64,000 bases of DNA, from the NCBI GenBank assembly GCA_963724705.1, contig CAVRVS010000004.1, positions 372,001 to 436,000 on the forward strand. The letters are read 5' to 3'. This document shows, piece after piece, positions 49,568-59,009 of this stretch. The position numbers and the translations under genes are program-made. Below the pieces are notes generated by a model. That model saw only the letters and a program-made list of their open reading frames with translations. It searched no databases and had not been told where the DNA came from. Positions within the stretch are counted from its first letter, which is position 1, and every line of letters starts with the position of its first letter. The DNA is from DASQPR01 sp963724705. Lineage in GTDB: Bacteria > Actinomycetota > Actinomycetes > Mycobacteriales > Micromonosporaceae.

Positions 49568-50248
49568 TCATCCGCCGGCTCGGGCGGTGCGAGCCAGTCG
49601 GCGGGCCTCCCGCAGTGGTGTTGGGGTGCGGTGGCGTGTCGCGGCCAGCACGACACGAACCGCCACTGCGGGATCGGTCCGCCAACCGGCATGGACGGCC
49701 AGCGGGCGCCGCCCACCCCGCGTGCGAAGCCAGAATCCGACCAACACACCGTCGAGCAGCAGTGGGCTCTGTGCACCCCGATCGTCGCTCGGCCAATCCC
49801 CGACGGCCAGCAGCGGCCGATGAGTGACGCCAATCGTCGGCATGTCGACAACGGCTCCCAGATGCAGGGCCAGGCCGGCGCGCCGTGGGTGGTCGTGGCC
49901 GGTGGCGTCGACTATCAGCACGTCAGGCCGCATCGGGAGGGACCGGACCGCGTTCTCGAGCAGCGCTCCCGTCCGGAGCGCGAACAGCCCCGGAAGATAT
50001 GGTGCGCCGGCGCGGCCCTCGATCGCGGCTCGAGCGACACATTGCCTGCCACGGTAGACCGCGGCGGCCGCCCAACCCGGTTCGCCGGCGTGGCCCGGAC
50101 CGCTGCTGTCCCGGGAGAAACACGCGAAGCAACCGCCGACGGTCGGTGAGGCCGGCGGCGTCCACAGCGGTGGCGTGGCCTGGGCCAGCGCCACCTGCGT
50201 AGCAACCAACTCATCGGCGTTGGTGGGCCAACCGCCGGCGACAGCCAT
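49568..50248 (-). CDS. Endonuclease V-like protein with lost catalytic residues
   Basis: 226 aa. The EndoV frame is clear: AAAAVYRG, PYLPGLFALRTGALLENAVRSLPMRPDVLIVDATGHDHPRRAGLALHLGAVVDMPTIGVTHRPLL, then GFWLRTRGGRRPLAVHAGWRTDPAVAVRVVL and a basic C-terminus. In true EndoV the first catalytic Asp lies in GVDVAY; here the segment reads GGCFACFSR, without it. The second, Glu of FRE, is replaced (LRT). The Asp of VDATGHDHPR remains. It is therefore probably inactive as a nuclease, perhaps a nucleic-acid-binding relative. Single gene. Confidence 0.7.
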   Translation of the reverse strand: MAVAGGWPTNADELVATQVALAQATPPLWTPPASPTVGGCFACFSRDSSGPGHAGEPGWAAAAVYRGRQCVARAAIEGRAGAPYLPGLFALRTGALLENAVRSLPMRPDVLIVDATGHDHPRRAGLALHLGAVVDMPTIGVTHRPLLAVGDWPSDDRGAQSPLLLDGVLVGFWLRTRGGRRPLAVHAGWRTDPAVAVRVVLAATRHRTPTPLREARRLARTARAGG

Positions 50249-50585
50249 GAGTTCAATGATGGTCGTCCTCGGGCTGTCTGGTGCGGTTAACGCCGGCCGC
50301 AGACGCGCGGGTCGCGGTGACCGCCGCTCGACATCGACCGCTGCTCAATCGGCTGCACGGATCGCCGACCGGGTTGTCGTTGTCCTCGGGCTGGCGACTG
50401 GTCGACCGCCGGCTCACGCGGCCACGTCGGGGTGGATCCGCAGCGGCAAGCAGTGGCGGCCCGTGCGTCGCGGCAGATCTTGCGAGGGTGTGGCCAAGGG
50501 TGCCGTCATCTGGCTGCTCATGGTCAAGCATCGACAAATGTGGTTGGGTGTGCTCCAAAGTGGATCCTCCCGGTTAGGAGCACAC

Positions 50586-52381
50586 ATGGCACTGCAATGG
50601 CGTCGACCCGCCGCAGTCGTGGTGGTGTCGACATTATCCGGACTTGCCCTGATGTTGGCGTCCCAGCCCGCCAACGCCGCGCACGGCAGTAGCTCACCCG
50701 CCAGATCCGCCGGCGTACGACACCCAGCCCCGATGGACGTCCAATCGCGCGCGACCGGTGCGGTGCGGCCGATTCACGCGGCGGCCCCAGCAGCGCACAC
50801 CAATGTCCCCAACGAGTTGCTGGCCAAGACGCTCGGCGAAGGACGACGACCAGGCTCCCGACCCGACCATCACGGCACAATGCGTCGACGAGCTCAGCTC
50901 GCCCAACCCCTACCCGAATCCGGCACCGAACGTCGACGCGATCAACGGCGACACCACGGTGCAGGCCGGGAGCCAGACCGGCTGCCAGTCCGCGCAGAAC
51001 GAGACACCGATCGCGGTGAACCCGTTCAATCCGCTCAACCTCGTCGCCGGCGCGAACGACTACCGCGTGTTCAACACGCGAGAGGGACGCAACGACAGCT
51101 CCGGCTTCGCGTACAGCAGCCGCGACGGCGGCCGGACCTGGACCGATGTTCAGCTGCCGCACCTGACGTTCCAGACCGGCGCGACCGGGGCGCTGTCCGA
51201 CATGGACTCAGCCGGTGACCCGTCGGTCGCGTTCGGCCCCACACAACACCGTCTACTACGCCAACCTCGTTTTCAGCCGGCTCAACGACGGCACCGGACT
51301 GACCATGTCCGTCTCCCACGACGGCGGCCGTACCTTCGGCGAACCATCGATCATCGAGCTTGACGGTGTCAACCCGGACGGCACACCGACCGACACCAAC
51401 ATCTCCAACGACAAGGAATGGGTCACCGCCGATCCGTTCTCCGGCACGGTGTACGTCACCTGGACCGCGTTCACGTTCGACGCCGATGGCAACTTCGTCG
51501 AGGCGCCGATCATGCTGCGCAAGTCCACCGACTTCGGCCGGACCTGGGGCGCCGCGGTGCGCGTCGCGCCAAAGCTCGACGGCTTCGCCGGCGGGATCAC
51601 GCCATTCGACCAGGGCTCCAACCCGGTCATCGGCAAAGACGGCACCCTTTACATCGCGTACGAGGCCTCCGTTTGTCAGACGTTGGCTTGCGACCAGCCG
51701 ACCGACCACGACGCGGTTGTCGTGGCCACCTCGCACAACGGTGGCAAGTCGTTCAAGAACGTCGAGGTCTCCCTCGACTTCGACTTCCCCACGAACGAAG
51801 ACGTCGGCACCGAAGCGCTGACCGGGCTGAACTTCCGGATCAACAGCTTCCCGCAGATGACGATCGACCGCTTCACCGGCCAGCTCTGGCTGACCTGGGC
51901 CGATGACCGCAACGGCGCGTACAACGGCTTCGAATCGATCAAGACCAACGGCGACAACTTCGTCACCAGCTCGACCGACGGCAAGCACTGGTCGAACCCG
52001 GTGACGGTCGGCACCGCCGATGACGAGGTGTACGGCGCGATCGCCGCACTCGGCGGCCGCGTCGTCGTCAGCTCGTACACCCGCCACTACGACCCGACCG
52101 GGTTCCTCCTCGACTTCGCCATGTGGAAGGGCCAGGGCGACCGCGTCGGCAACGCGCACATCCAACGCATCACGACCGCCTCCGAAGACCCGAACGTCCA
52201 GTTCGTCGGCATCGGCCTGATCACCGGGGACACGCTGCAAGGCGAGTTCATCGGTGACTACACCGCAATCGCCATCGGAACCGACTTCAAGGTTCACCCC
52301 GCCTGGACCGACTTCCGCGGCAACCCCGGCGTCAACACACCGAACCAAGACCTGTACACGCAATCCCTGTCGGCCTTCTAG
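50586..52381 (+). pseudogene. Secreted BNR/Asp-box (sialidase-fold) protein, frameshifted twice
   Basis: About 598 aa joined. ATG 50586, with AGGAG upstream, begins a signal peptide (RRPAAVVVVSTLSGLALMLASQPANA). Frame one ends around 50842 (LLAKTLGE), frame two carries KDDDQAPDPTITAQ to SVAFGP, and frame three from about 51237 runs NTVYYANLVFSRL to the end. Asp-box repeats are visible: SRDGGRTWTDV, SHDGGRTFGEP, STDFGRTWGAA and SHNGGKSFKNV, with two conserved WADDRNG/WTDFRGN elements. The six-bladed propeller is typical of secreted exo-sialidase-like proteins. The Arg triad of true sialidases cannot be assigned, so the substrate is unknown. Confidence 0.85.
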
Positions 52382-52400
52382 CTCGAAATTCGAGTGCACA

Positions 52401-52429
52401 GCCCGGCCGGCTCGCGGAGCCGGCCGGGC
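52401..52429. terminator. Hairpin terminator after the BNR protein
   Basis: GCCCGGCCGGCT (52401-52412), loop CGCGG, AGCCGGCCGGGC (52418-52429): a perfect 12-bp stem 20 bases past the stop. It also faces the DUF1801 gene on the opposite strand and may act in both directions. Confidence 0.75.
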
Positions 52430-52466
52430 CGGTGTCGCTGCTACCGAGAGAGATGTGACCGCGGGT

Positions 52467-52853
52467 TCACCGGGCGAGTCGCCGCCAGCCGCCGGCTCGG
52501 TTGTTGGCGATGACGCCACGGAATAGCGCAAGGACCGCAGCCGAATTGATGTGATCGTCGCGGTATATCTGAATCGCTCTGGCTGTGGCGTTGCCGTGTC
52601 CTTGGTTGATCACTCGCTCCGGGTCGGCAACGGTCGGATCGTAGATGAAGACGTTCACGTGATCCTTCGTACCGAGTAATGCGCAGACGTTGCCGTCGAG
52701 CACGAAGTAAGGCTGAACCGAGCGCTTGATCGTCTCCTCGACGGCGGGGTCGGCCTCGTGCACGAGGTCGCGGATTTCCCGACAGATCGCCTGCTGCCAC
52801 TGAGGTAGCCCGGCAATGTAGTCGTCAACGCGAGGGTTCCGTTGCCCAGCCAC
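52467..52853 (-). CDS. DUF1801 protein
   Basis: 128 aa. The pattern VDDYIAGLPQWQQAICREIRDLVHEADPAVEETIKRSVQPYFVLDGNVCALLGTKDHVNVFIYDP is the DUF1801 (YdhG/frataxin-like) core, followed by the usual GNATARAIQIYRDDHINSAAVLALFRGVI. Function of the family is unclear; the fold resembles iron chaperone YdhG. Single gene. Confidence 0.85.
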   Translation of the reverse strand: MAGQRNPRVDDYIAGLPQWQQAICREIRDLVHEADPAVEETIKRSVQPYFVLDGNVCALLGTKDHVNVFIYDPTVADPERVINQGHGNATARAIQIYRDDHINSAAVLALFRGVIANNRAGGWRRLAR

Positions 52854-52903
52854 GCTCTGACTTTAGATCGCGCCGGCACAGCGCCGTGGCGATCTTGCCA
52901 ACA

Positions 52904-53494
52904 TCAACGCGCTCCAGCGTCCTTGGCGGCCTGCTCCACTCGTTCGCGGTAGGCCGTCCACCAGGCGGCGTCGCAATCGGGGAGGTTGGAGTGTTCGGCT
53001 CGGATACCGGCCGATCCGTCGATGAGTTCGCGGACGATGTCGGCGTGGCCGGCGTGCCGTTCGGTTTCGGCGATCATGTGGATAAGGACCCGGTGCAGGG
53101 TTGGTTCCCGCCGCTCCGGCGGCCACCACGGGACTTCGCCAGTGGCGTCGAGCGGGAGCGCGTCGATCGTGGCGTCGGCGTGTGCCCAGGCGCGGTGGTG
53201 CAGACCGACGATTTGCTCTCTCGATTCCTGGGCGGTGGCCCACATGTCGGCGTTCATTTCGGCGTCGTCGTCCAGCCAGGGCATTGGCTCGGGGAACGGC
53301 CGGCCGAAGCACTCGCCGAAGTACCCGGCGGCGACGGTGGCCACGTGCTTGACGAGTCCGAGCAGGTTGGTGCCGGTCGGCACCAGCGGGCGGCGAACGT
53401 CGTACTCGGAAAGCCCGTCCATCTTCCAGAGCAACGCTTCGCGGGCTCGAGTCAGGTAGAAATGCAGGTCCTCTTTCGGATCCGATCCAGTCAT
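52904..53494 (-). CDS. DinB-like (DUF664) metal-binding protein
   Basis: 196 aa four-helix protein. His ligands expected for DinB proteins are at LVKHVATVAAGYF, LIHMIAETERHAGHADIVRELIDG (H-x-x-x-E-x-x-x-H), characteristic of the DUF664 branch. ATG 53494 is chosen. Actinobacterial relatives include mycothiol-dependent transferases and maleylpyruvate isomerases, so a thiol-transferase role is possible. Confidence 0.87.
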   Translation of the reverse strand: MTGSDPKEDLHFYLTRAREALLWKMDGLSEYDVRRPLVPTGTNLLGLVKHVATVAAGYFGECFGRPFPEPMPWLDDDAEMNADMWATAQESREQIVGLHHRAWAHADATIDALPLDATGEVPWWPPERREPTLHRVLIHMIAETERHAGHADIVRELIDGSAGIRAEHSNLPDCDAAWWTAYRERVEQAAKDAGAR

Positions 53495-53548
53495 GCGGGC
53501 AAGCATGCTACCGATCGCTGGGATCTGCGCCCGCTTTTTGCTCGCCGA

Positions 53549-54079
53549 TCACTGCGGCGCATCGATCCTGGACAAGGCCAGACGCACGGCTTCCGCGGCG
53601 GAGTCAGCCAGAGCCGTCGGCCTGTCACTTGGATGGGGCGATTGCGTCGCCCACGTGTGAAGTCCAACAACCGGCTTTCCCGCGCGCATCGCGAGCGCGA
53701 TTTCGCTCAGGGTTCCCCAACCACCTCCGATCGCGATCACGGCGTCGGCAGCGTTGGCCACGAGGCCGTTTCGAAGTTGACCGAGGCCGGTAGGCAGCGA
53801 GATGGACAAGAACGGGTTGCCTTCGGAACGCTCTACGCCGGGAAGAAGGCCGATGGTCGTCCCGCCATTGTTGAACGCACCCTCACATGAGGCACGCATG
53901 ACGCCGCCGAGGCCACCGGATACAACAATCACGTCAGCCCGGGCGAGCAGCGCTCCGACACTCCGAGCCAGGTCACGTTCTGTTTCCGTCGGGTCGCTCG
54001 CGCCAATCACGGCAACGTATGGTTTCCGCACACGACGATTGTCGGTTGTCTGAACATGATTTGTGGCCGGGGCGACCAT
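53549..54079 (-). CDS. LOG/TIGR00725-like nucleotide-binding protein
   Basis: 176 aa. PYVAVIGASDPTETERDLARSVGALLARADVIVVSGGLGGVMRASCEGAFNNGGTTIGLLPG and NGLVANAADAVIAIGGGWGTLSEIALAMRAGKPVVGL match the Rossmann LOG-like family. The GGGWGTLSEI replaces the PGGxGTxxE phosphate-binding motif of true cytokinin LOG enzymes; this is the TIGR00725 variant. Activity is uncertain; nucleotide 5'-monophosphate phosphoribohydrolase is possible. Confidence 0.85.
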   Translation of the reverse strand: MVAPATNHVQTTDNRRVRKPYVAVIGASDPTETERDLARSVGALLARADVIVVSGGLGGVMRASCEGAFNNGGTTIGLLPGVERSEGNPFLSISLPTGLGQLRNGLVANAADAVIAIGGGWGTLSEIALAMRAGKPVVGLHTWATQSPHPSDRPTALADSAAEAVRLALSRIDAPQ

Positions 54080-54154
54080 ATCGCCGCGATCCGTTTCAGC
54101 ACTGGACGCGACGCGTCAGGGGTAGCCCGCGGCTTTGCTGGGTATAGCCAACGC

Positions 54155-55118
54155 GTGAGTACATCCCCGGAGCACGCCGTTCACCCGATCCCCACCGCTG
54201 AGGCGGCGACGTCGGCTGCCGCAAGATGGCCGCGTCGCGGTCATCGCGCACCAGGGCAAAACCATCGGTGGCGGCCTCGATGAACTCCGCAAGTTGATCG
54301 CCGTCGAGCGGACCGACGAGGTGATCTGGTACGAGGTACCGAAGAGCAGGAAGGCGCCCGCCAAGGTACGCAAGGCGCTGAAGAAGGGTGCGGATCTGTT
54401 GTTCGTATGGGGTGGCGACGGCATGGTCCAACGATGCGCGGACGCACTCGTGGGCTCGGACGCGACCATCGCGATCATTCCGGCCGGCACAGCGAATCTG
54501 CTGGCGCACAACCTCGGTATCCCACAGGATCTCGCGGAGGCGGTGCACATCGGCTTTCACGGCCAGCGCCGACAACTCGACCTCGGATGGATTGCCGGCG
54601 AACACTTCGCGGTCCTCGCCGGAGTCGGCTTCGACGCGGACATGATCCGCGATGCCGACCGTGGTCTCAAGACCAGACTCGGACGCCTCGCCTACCTGAG
54701 GGCCGGCGTGCGCAATGTCGGCATGGACCCGACACATCTGAAGATCAAAATTGACGGTACGGCGTGGTTTGAGGGCGACGCGACCTGCGTAATGCTCGGC
54801 AACGTCGGCACCATCCTCGGCGGGATTCAGGTCTTCGACGACGCGAGCCCCGACGACGGCTGGCTCGACGTCGGCGTCAGCACAGCGACCGGCCCGCTCC
54901 AATGGGCGCGTCTGTTCGGCCAAATCAGCACAGGAAGCGCAGTCCGATCGCCGTTTATCCGTACCACCCGAGCGAAGCGCATTTCCATCAAACTCGCGGC
55001 GCCGGTGGCCTACGAACTCGACGGTGGCGCGCGCTCTAAAACGAAGCGGATCAAAGCGCACGTCGTTCCGGCCGCGATCACCGTCTGCGTACCGCATACC
55101 GCAACGACCCGGCCCTGA
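54155..55118 (+). CDS. Diacylglycerol/lipid kinase (DAGKc), N-terminus uncertain (probable frameshift)
   Basis: The conserved protein begins at VAVIAHQGKTIGGGLDELRKLIAVERTDE (from about 54231) and continues with the kinase motifs LLFVWGGDGMVQRCADAL, IIPAGTANLLAHNLGIP, FAVLAGVGFDADMIRDAD, VMLGNVGTILGGIQVFDDASPDDGWLDVGV and YELDGG. These transfer phosphate from ATP to diacylglycerol or a related lipid. No in-frame ATG or GTG exists before 54231; a TGA blocks the frame at 54156. GTG 54155 in the adjacent frame, reading to about 54220, may be the true start joined by a one-base shift. Otherwise an unusual CTG is used. Confidence 0.8.
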
Positions 55119-55164
55119 TCGGCGAGCGGCCAGGAATCGTGGACCGCTCGCCTACAATGATCAA

Positions 55165-55788
55165 GTGAGCGACACGAAGCGCACGGAAGCCTTCAGCGAC
55201 GGCGTACTCGCTATCGCCATCACACTGCTCGTTCTCGACCTGAGCGTGCCCCCACGAAGCGAGCTGCACGGCTCGCTCGCCCATGCCCTGGCCCGGGAAT
55301 GGCCGGCGTACGGCTCCTACGTGACGAGCTTCCTCATCATCGGGATCATCTGGGTGAATCACCACGCGGTATTCCAATTGATCGGGCGCATCGATCGGAT
55401 CGCGTTGTTCCTGAATCTTCTACTGCTCATGACTGTCGTGACGATCCCGTACACCACGCGTCTGCTCGCAACGTATCTCACGGCCAATTCCGGAGCACGT
55501 ACGGCGGCAATCATCTACTCCGCGGTCATGGTCGCGATGTCGTGTGCGTTCGCGGGTCTGTATACCTACATCGCACACCGGCCGGCGCTTCTCGCCGACG
55601 GTGTAGACCCGGTCGCCGTGAGGGCGTCGATCGTTCGCTTCAGTGCGGTCGGCCTCGTCCTCTACTTGGGGACGGTCGTCGTGGCCATATTCAGCGCGCC
55701 ACTGTGCCTGCTGGCCCACTTCGCCATCGCCCTGTACTACTGCTTCTCACAGATCCGCACCGGCGCATCCGTCGCCGATGCGACCTAG
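55165..55788 (+). CDS. TMEM175-family potassium-channel-like protein
   Basis: 207 aa, six helices. The N-terminal RTEAFSDGVLAIAITLLVLDLSVP holds the FSDGV signature of prokaryotic TMEM175 K+ channels, which form tetramers with the pore lined by helix 1. Later helices are YVTSFLIIGIIWVNHHAVFQLI, ALFLNLLLLMTVVTIPYTTRLL, AAIIYSAVMVAMSCAFAGLYTYI and two more. GTG 55165 has no ribosome site; TACAAT ends seven bases upstream, so a leaderless transcript is likely. Single gene. Confidence 0.87.
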   Translation: MSDTKRTEAFSDGVLAIAITLLVLDLSVPPRSELHGSLAHALAREWPAYGSYVTSFLIIGIIWVNHHAVFQLIGRIDRIALFLNLLLLMTVVTIPYTTRLLATYLTANSGARTAAIIYSAVMVAMSCAFAGLYTYIAHRPALLADGVDPVAVRASIVRFSAVGLVLYLGTVVVAIFSAPLCLLAHFAIALYYCFSQIRTGASVADAT

Positions 55789-55870
55789 AGTCGTCAGGAC
55801 CCCAACGCATCAGGACGGCGCGGACCGCCGGCGGCGACCGGCGATCCGCGCCAACGTGATCGGTGGTTTG

Positions 55871-57884
55871 TCAGGTCCCTGGGTGCAGCGTCAGCTGCAC
55901 CGTTTGCGAGGCTCCGGTCGGGCCGGTGACGGTGACGCTGACCGGGTACGTTCCCGGGTGGGCGTACGTGTGGTCTCCGCCGATCGAGTACAGGCCGTTG
56001 ACGGCGCTGCTGGTCGCGGCCGTACCGGTCACGGCGCCAGCGGAAGTGGTGCCGTCACCCCAGTCGATCGTGGCCGTGATGGCGCCGGCCGCCACGCCGG
56101 GCGCGGACAGTGTGGCCACGCGTCCCGTCGATGCCGGCCTGCGTTCCGCCACCGGGATCGGCCGGGGCCAGGGTCAACGGCCAGGAGACCTCCGGCGTCG
56201 GGTAGAAGTTCATCCCGGCGTACTGCCAGCGGGGGCCCTGCGCGGCGAGCCGTACGAGGAAGTCCTGGTACGCCGGGCTGGTGGCGGTCCGAGTCGCCTT
56301 CGGCGACCAGCCCAGTTCGGCGAGCGCGGGCAGCCGCGGGAACGCCATGTAGTCGACGTCGGCGAAGGTCACCAGCGTCTCGCTCCAGAGCGCGCCCTCC
56401 ACGCCGATGACGTTGTCATCGGTGACACCGGTGACGTAGTTGCCGGGGTCCCAGTTGTAGAACTGGTCGACGTCGCAGCCGCGGTTACACGCCCAGTTCA
56501 AGCCGAGCGTGGACGGGATGCCACGCGCGTACTTCTGGTCGAGGTACGCGTGGTTCGCCGGCGCCATGACGACCTTCATGCCCTTCGCCACAGCTTCGGT
56601 GCCGGTGATCGTGCCGGAGCTGGACCCGGACGCGGTCTGCCAATACTCGGCGACCGAGCCCGGAGCGAGCTGTGTGCCCGGCCCGGCGATGTCGGCCCAG
56701 CCCATCGCGATCTTGTCCTGACCGTTGACAATGCCGGCCTCCTGGCTGACCAGGCTCGCGTACTGTGTCTGGCTCAGCACCGTGCTCGGCACCTCATCGC
56801 CGCCGAGGTCGTAATACGGGCCGGGCGACATCGCGGTGAGCTGGTCGATGATGGCGCTGAGGATCGTCCAGGTGTTGTCGCTGGTCGGGCACAGTGCGCT
56901 GTAGCCGACAGCGCCGGTGTAGTTCCATACGGGCGGGTTCTTGGTGCTGCAGTTGATGTCCTGCGGGTTGCCGTTGAGCAGCGGGTTGGCGGTGTCGCCG
57001 TACTCGGACATGATGATCGCGTTGTTGTGCCCGGGTGTGTCCACCTCGGGGACGAGCGTCATGAAGTGCGCAGCAGCGTACGCAACGACGGCCTTGTACT
57101 GAGCCTGGGTCCAGAAGCCGCCCGGGTCCATGGCCTTTCCACCGGTGCCGACCGAGCCTTCCCCGCCGATCGCCGTCAGGTTCGGGAACCCGTTGATGGC
57201 GACCCGGAAGCCCTGGTCGTCGCTCAGGTGCAGGTGGAAGACATTCACCTTGTACGCCGAAGCCTGGTCGATCAGTGACTCGACCGCGGAGGGCGGTTCG
57301 TAGTGTCGCGCGATATCGAGCATGACGCCGCGGTAGCCGTAGCGCGGGTAGTCGGTGATGTGGACGTACGGCATCGTCCAGCCGACCGGCACAGCGGTGG
57401 AACTGGTGATTTGCGGCGGCAGCAACTGGCGGATCGTCTGGACGCCATTGAACAGGCCGTGCGGCGTCGGCGCCTCGAGCGTCACGCCGTCAGCGGAGAT
57501 GTCGAGCTGATACCCCTCGGCTTGCTGGTCGCCGCTCAGCGTTCCCGGATCGCCGATGACCAGGTCGATGTCGGTGTCTTTTGGCTGGCCGGAGGCGACC
57601 GGCAGCGGATATCCGGTGGCCGGGCGCAGATAGTCGGCGAGGTCCTGGGCGATCCCTTTGGCGTCGTCCCGCGCAATGATGCGCGTGTGTCTCGTCACGG
57701 CGAACTGTCCACTCCCGACGGTCGTCGAGACCGGTTGGGGGATGATCTGCGGCGGGTTTGCCGCCGGTTCGTCGCTCCCCATCGCGAATCCGGACGTGGT
57801 CAACGCCACGCCCAGGCCCATCACGACGGCGACGCCGGCGGCGGCGCGAGCTTTCCATCTGGTTGAGCAGCGGATTTTCGGCAC
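55871..57884 (-). pseudogene. Secreted GH20 beta-N-acetylhexosaminidase with PKD domain, frameshifted near 56160
   Basis: About 670 aa joined. GTG 57884 is preceded by AAGGGGAGG, and a signal peptide follows (AAAGVAVVMGLGVALTTSGFA). A GH20b domain (about 40-170, PQPVSTTVGSGQFAVTRHTRI to TPHGLFNGVQTIRQLL) leads to the TIM barrel from YRGVMLDIARHYEPPSAVESLID. The catalytic Asp-Glu pair is in YYDLGGDEVP. After WPLTLAPADPGGG the frame shifts by one base; the other frame gives a PKD domain (ATIDWGDGTTSAGAVTG, GDHTYAHPGTYPVSVTVTGP). It releases terminal GlcNAc or GalNAc outside the cell. A GCAGTTTCAATCA box upstream is shared with the transporter/regulator region. Confidence 0.88.
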
Positions 57885-58012
57885 TTCTGCCTCCCCTTTC
57901 AGGGCACGGCGAACCAGCACAGTCGCTGTCGGTCCATGGCAGGCCGTCTCGCATTGGCGCGGCGACGACGGCTTCGCTGATAAGCGATTGTGCTTGTTCG
58001 CGCCGGGTTGCG

Positions 58013-58028
58013 AGCAGTTTCAATCAAC
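58013..58028 (-). promoter_or_regulatory. Putative regulator box upstream of the hexosaminidase
   Basis: Plus strand GCAGTTTCAATCAACC; in the direction of the gene it reads GGTTGATTGAAACTGC. TTGACA lies just upstream on the same (minus) strand. The same 13 bases (TGATTGAAACTGC) occur at 61115-61127 in front of the DeoR gene in the same orientation. Confidence 0.6.
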
Positions 58029-58061
58029 CAGAGGAGATTGTCAATGTCTTGACTCGCTAGC

Positions 58062-58964
58062 TCAAGACGCGGTACGGGCAGTGTCCTGCGTGGACGGTGG
58101 CCGCGGCGAACTCACATTGGCCGGGCTGACCAGGGCGAGAATGCGGAGCAGTCGACAAACTTCTCGTGCGATGGCGTCCCGGGCCGGGCCGAGGTAGCGG
58201 CGGGGATCGACGAGGGCCGGTTCGGCGGCCAGCTCCCGTCGTACTCGCTCGGTCATCGCCTTGTTCAAGTGGGTAGCGATGTTGACCTTCGTCATCCCGG
58301 CCCGCACCGCGTCGCGCAGCGATTCGTCCGAGACGCCGGACGAGCCGTGCATGACGATCGGCACCGGCAGCGCGGCGCGGATGCGTGCGATGAGGTCCAC
58401 ATCGATCAGCGCGTCCCGAGAGACCATCGCGTGGCTGGTGCCGACCGCGACCGCCAGAGAGTCGACGCCAGTCGCGGCGACGAACGCAGCGGCGTCGACG
58501 GGATCGGTCCGAGCGCCGGGTGCGTGGGCACCGCCCTTGCCGCCAACGATGCCAAGTTCGGCTTCGACGAAGGCGCCGCGGAGATGCGCGTGCGCGGTGA
58601 GCGCCGCGGTCGAACGGACATTGTCCGAGTACGGGAGCGTGGACGCGTCGAACATGACCGAGCTGTACCCGAGGTCGATCGCGCCCAGGCACAGATCCTC
58701 GCTCGTGGCGTGATCTAGGTGTAGGGCGACCGGTACGGTTGCGGTCTCAGCCAGCGCCAGGCAGGCCACGCTAATCGGGACGAGCCGGCCGCCATGATAA
58801 CCGACGGTGTTCTCGCTGACCTGCAGGATCACCGGCAGACGTGCCTCCTCGGCGCCGGTGACGATGGCTTCGGCATGCTCCAGGCAGATGACGTTGAAGG
58901 CGCCGACGGCGGTGCCGGCGGCATACACAGCGGACATCAGGTCGGCGGCGCGGGCGATGGGCAT
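58062..58964 (-). CDS. Class II fructose/tagatose-bisphosphate aldolase
   Basis: 300 aa GatY/KbaY/FbaA-like TIM barrel. AFNVICLEHAEAIVTGAEE near the start; PVALHLDHATSEDLC with Zn-binding His and the catalytic Asp; VEAELGIVGG; SLAVAVGTSHAM (Zn His); PIVMHGSSGVSDESLRDAV (Zn His and phosphate loop) and KVNIATHLNKAM. It cleaves a ketose-1,6-bisphosphate into DHAP and glyceraldehyde-3-phosphate. It is last in the DeoR-kinase-aldolase set, 45 bases behind the kinase gene. With a PfkB kinase and a hexosaminidase nearby, tagatose-bisphosphate in amino-sugar breakdown is a reasonable guess. Confidence 0.88.
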   Translation of the reverse strand: MPIARAADLMSAVYAAGTAVGAFNVICLEHAEAIVTGAEEARLPVILQVSENTVGYHGGRLVPISVACLALAETATVPVALHLDHATSEDLCLGAIDLGYSSVMFDASTLPYSDNVRSTAALTAHAHLRGAFVEAELGIVGGKGGAHAPGARTDPVDAAAFVAATGVDSLAVAVGTSHAMVSRDALIDVDLIARIRAALPVPIVMHGSSGVSDESLRDAVRAGMTKVNIATHLNKAMTERVRRELAAEPALVDPRRYLGPARDAIAREVCRLLRILALVSPANVSSPRPPSTQDTARTAS

Positions 58965-59009
58965 GGCAATGGCTTTCTGGCTGGACGGATCGGTATGGCG
59001 GGGGACGCG

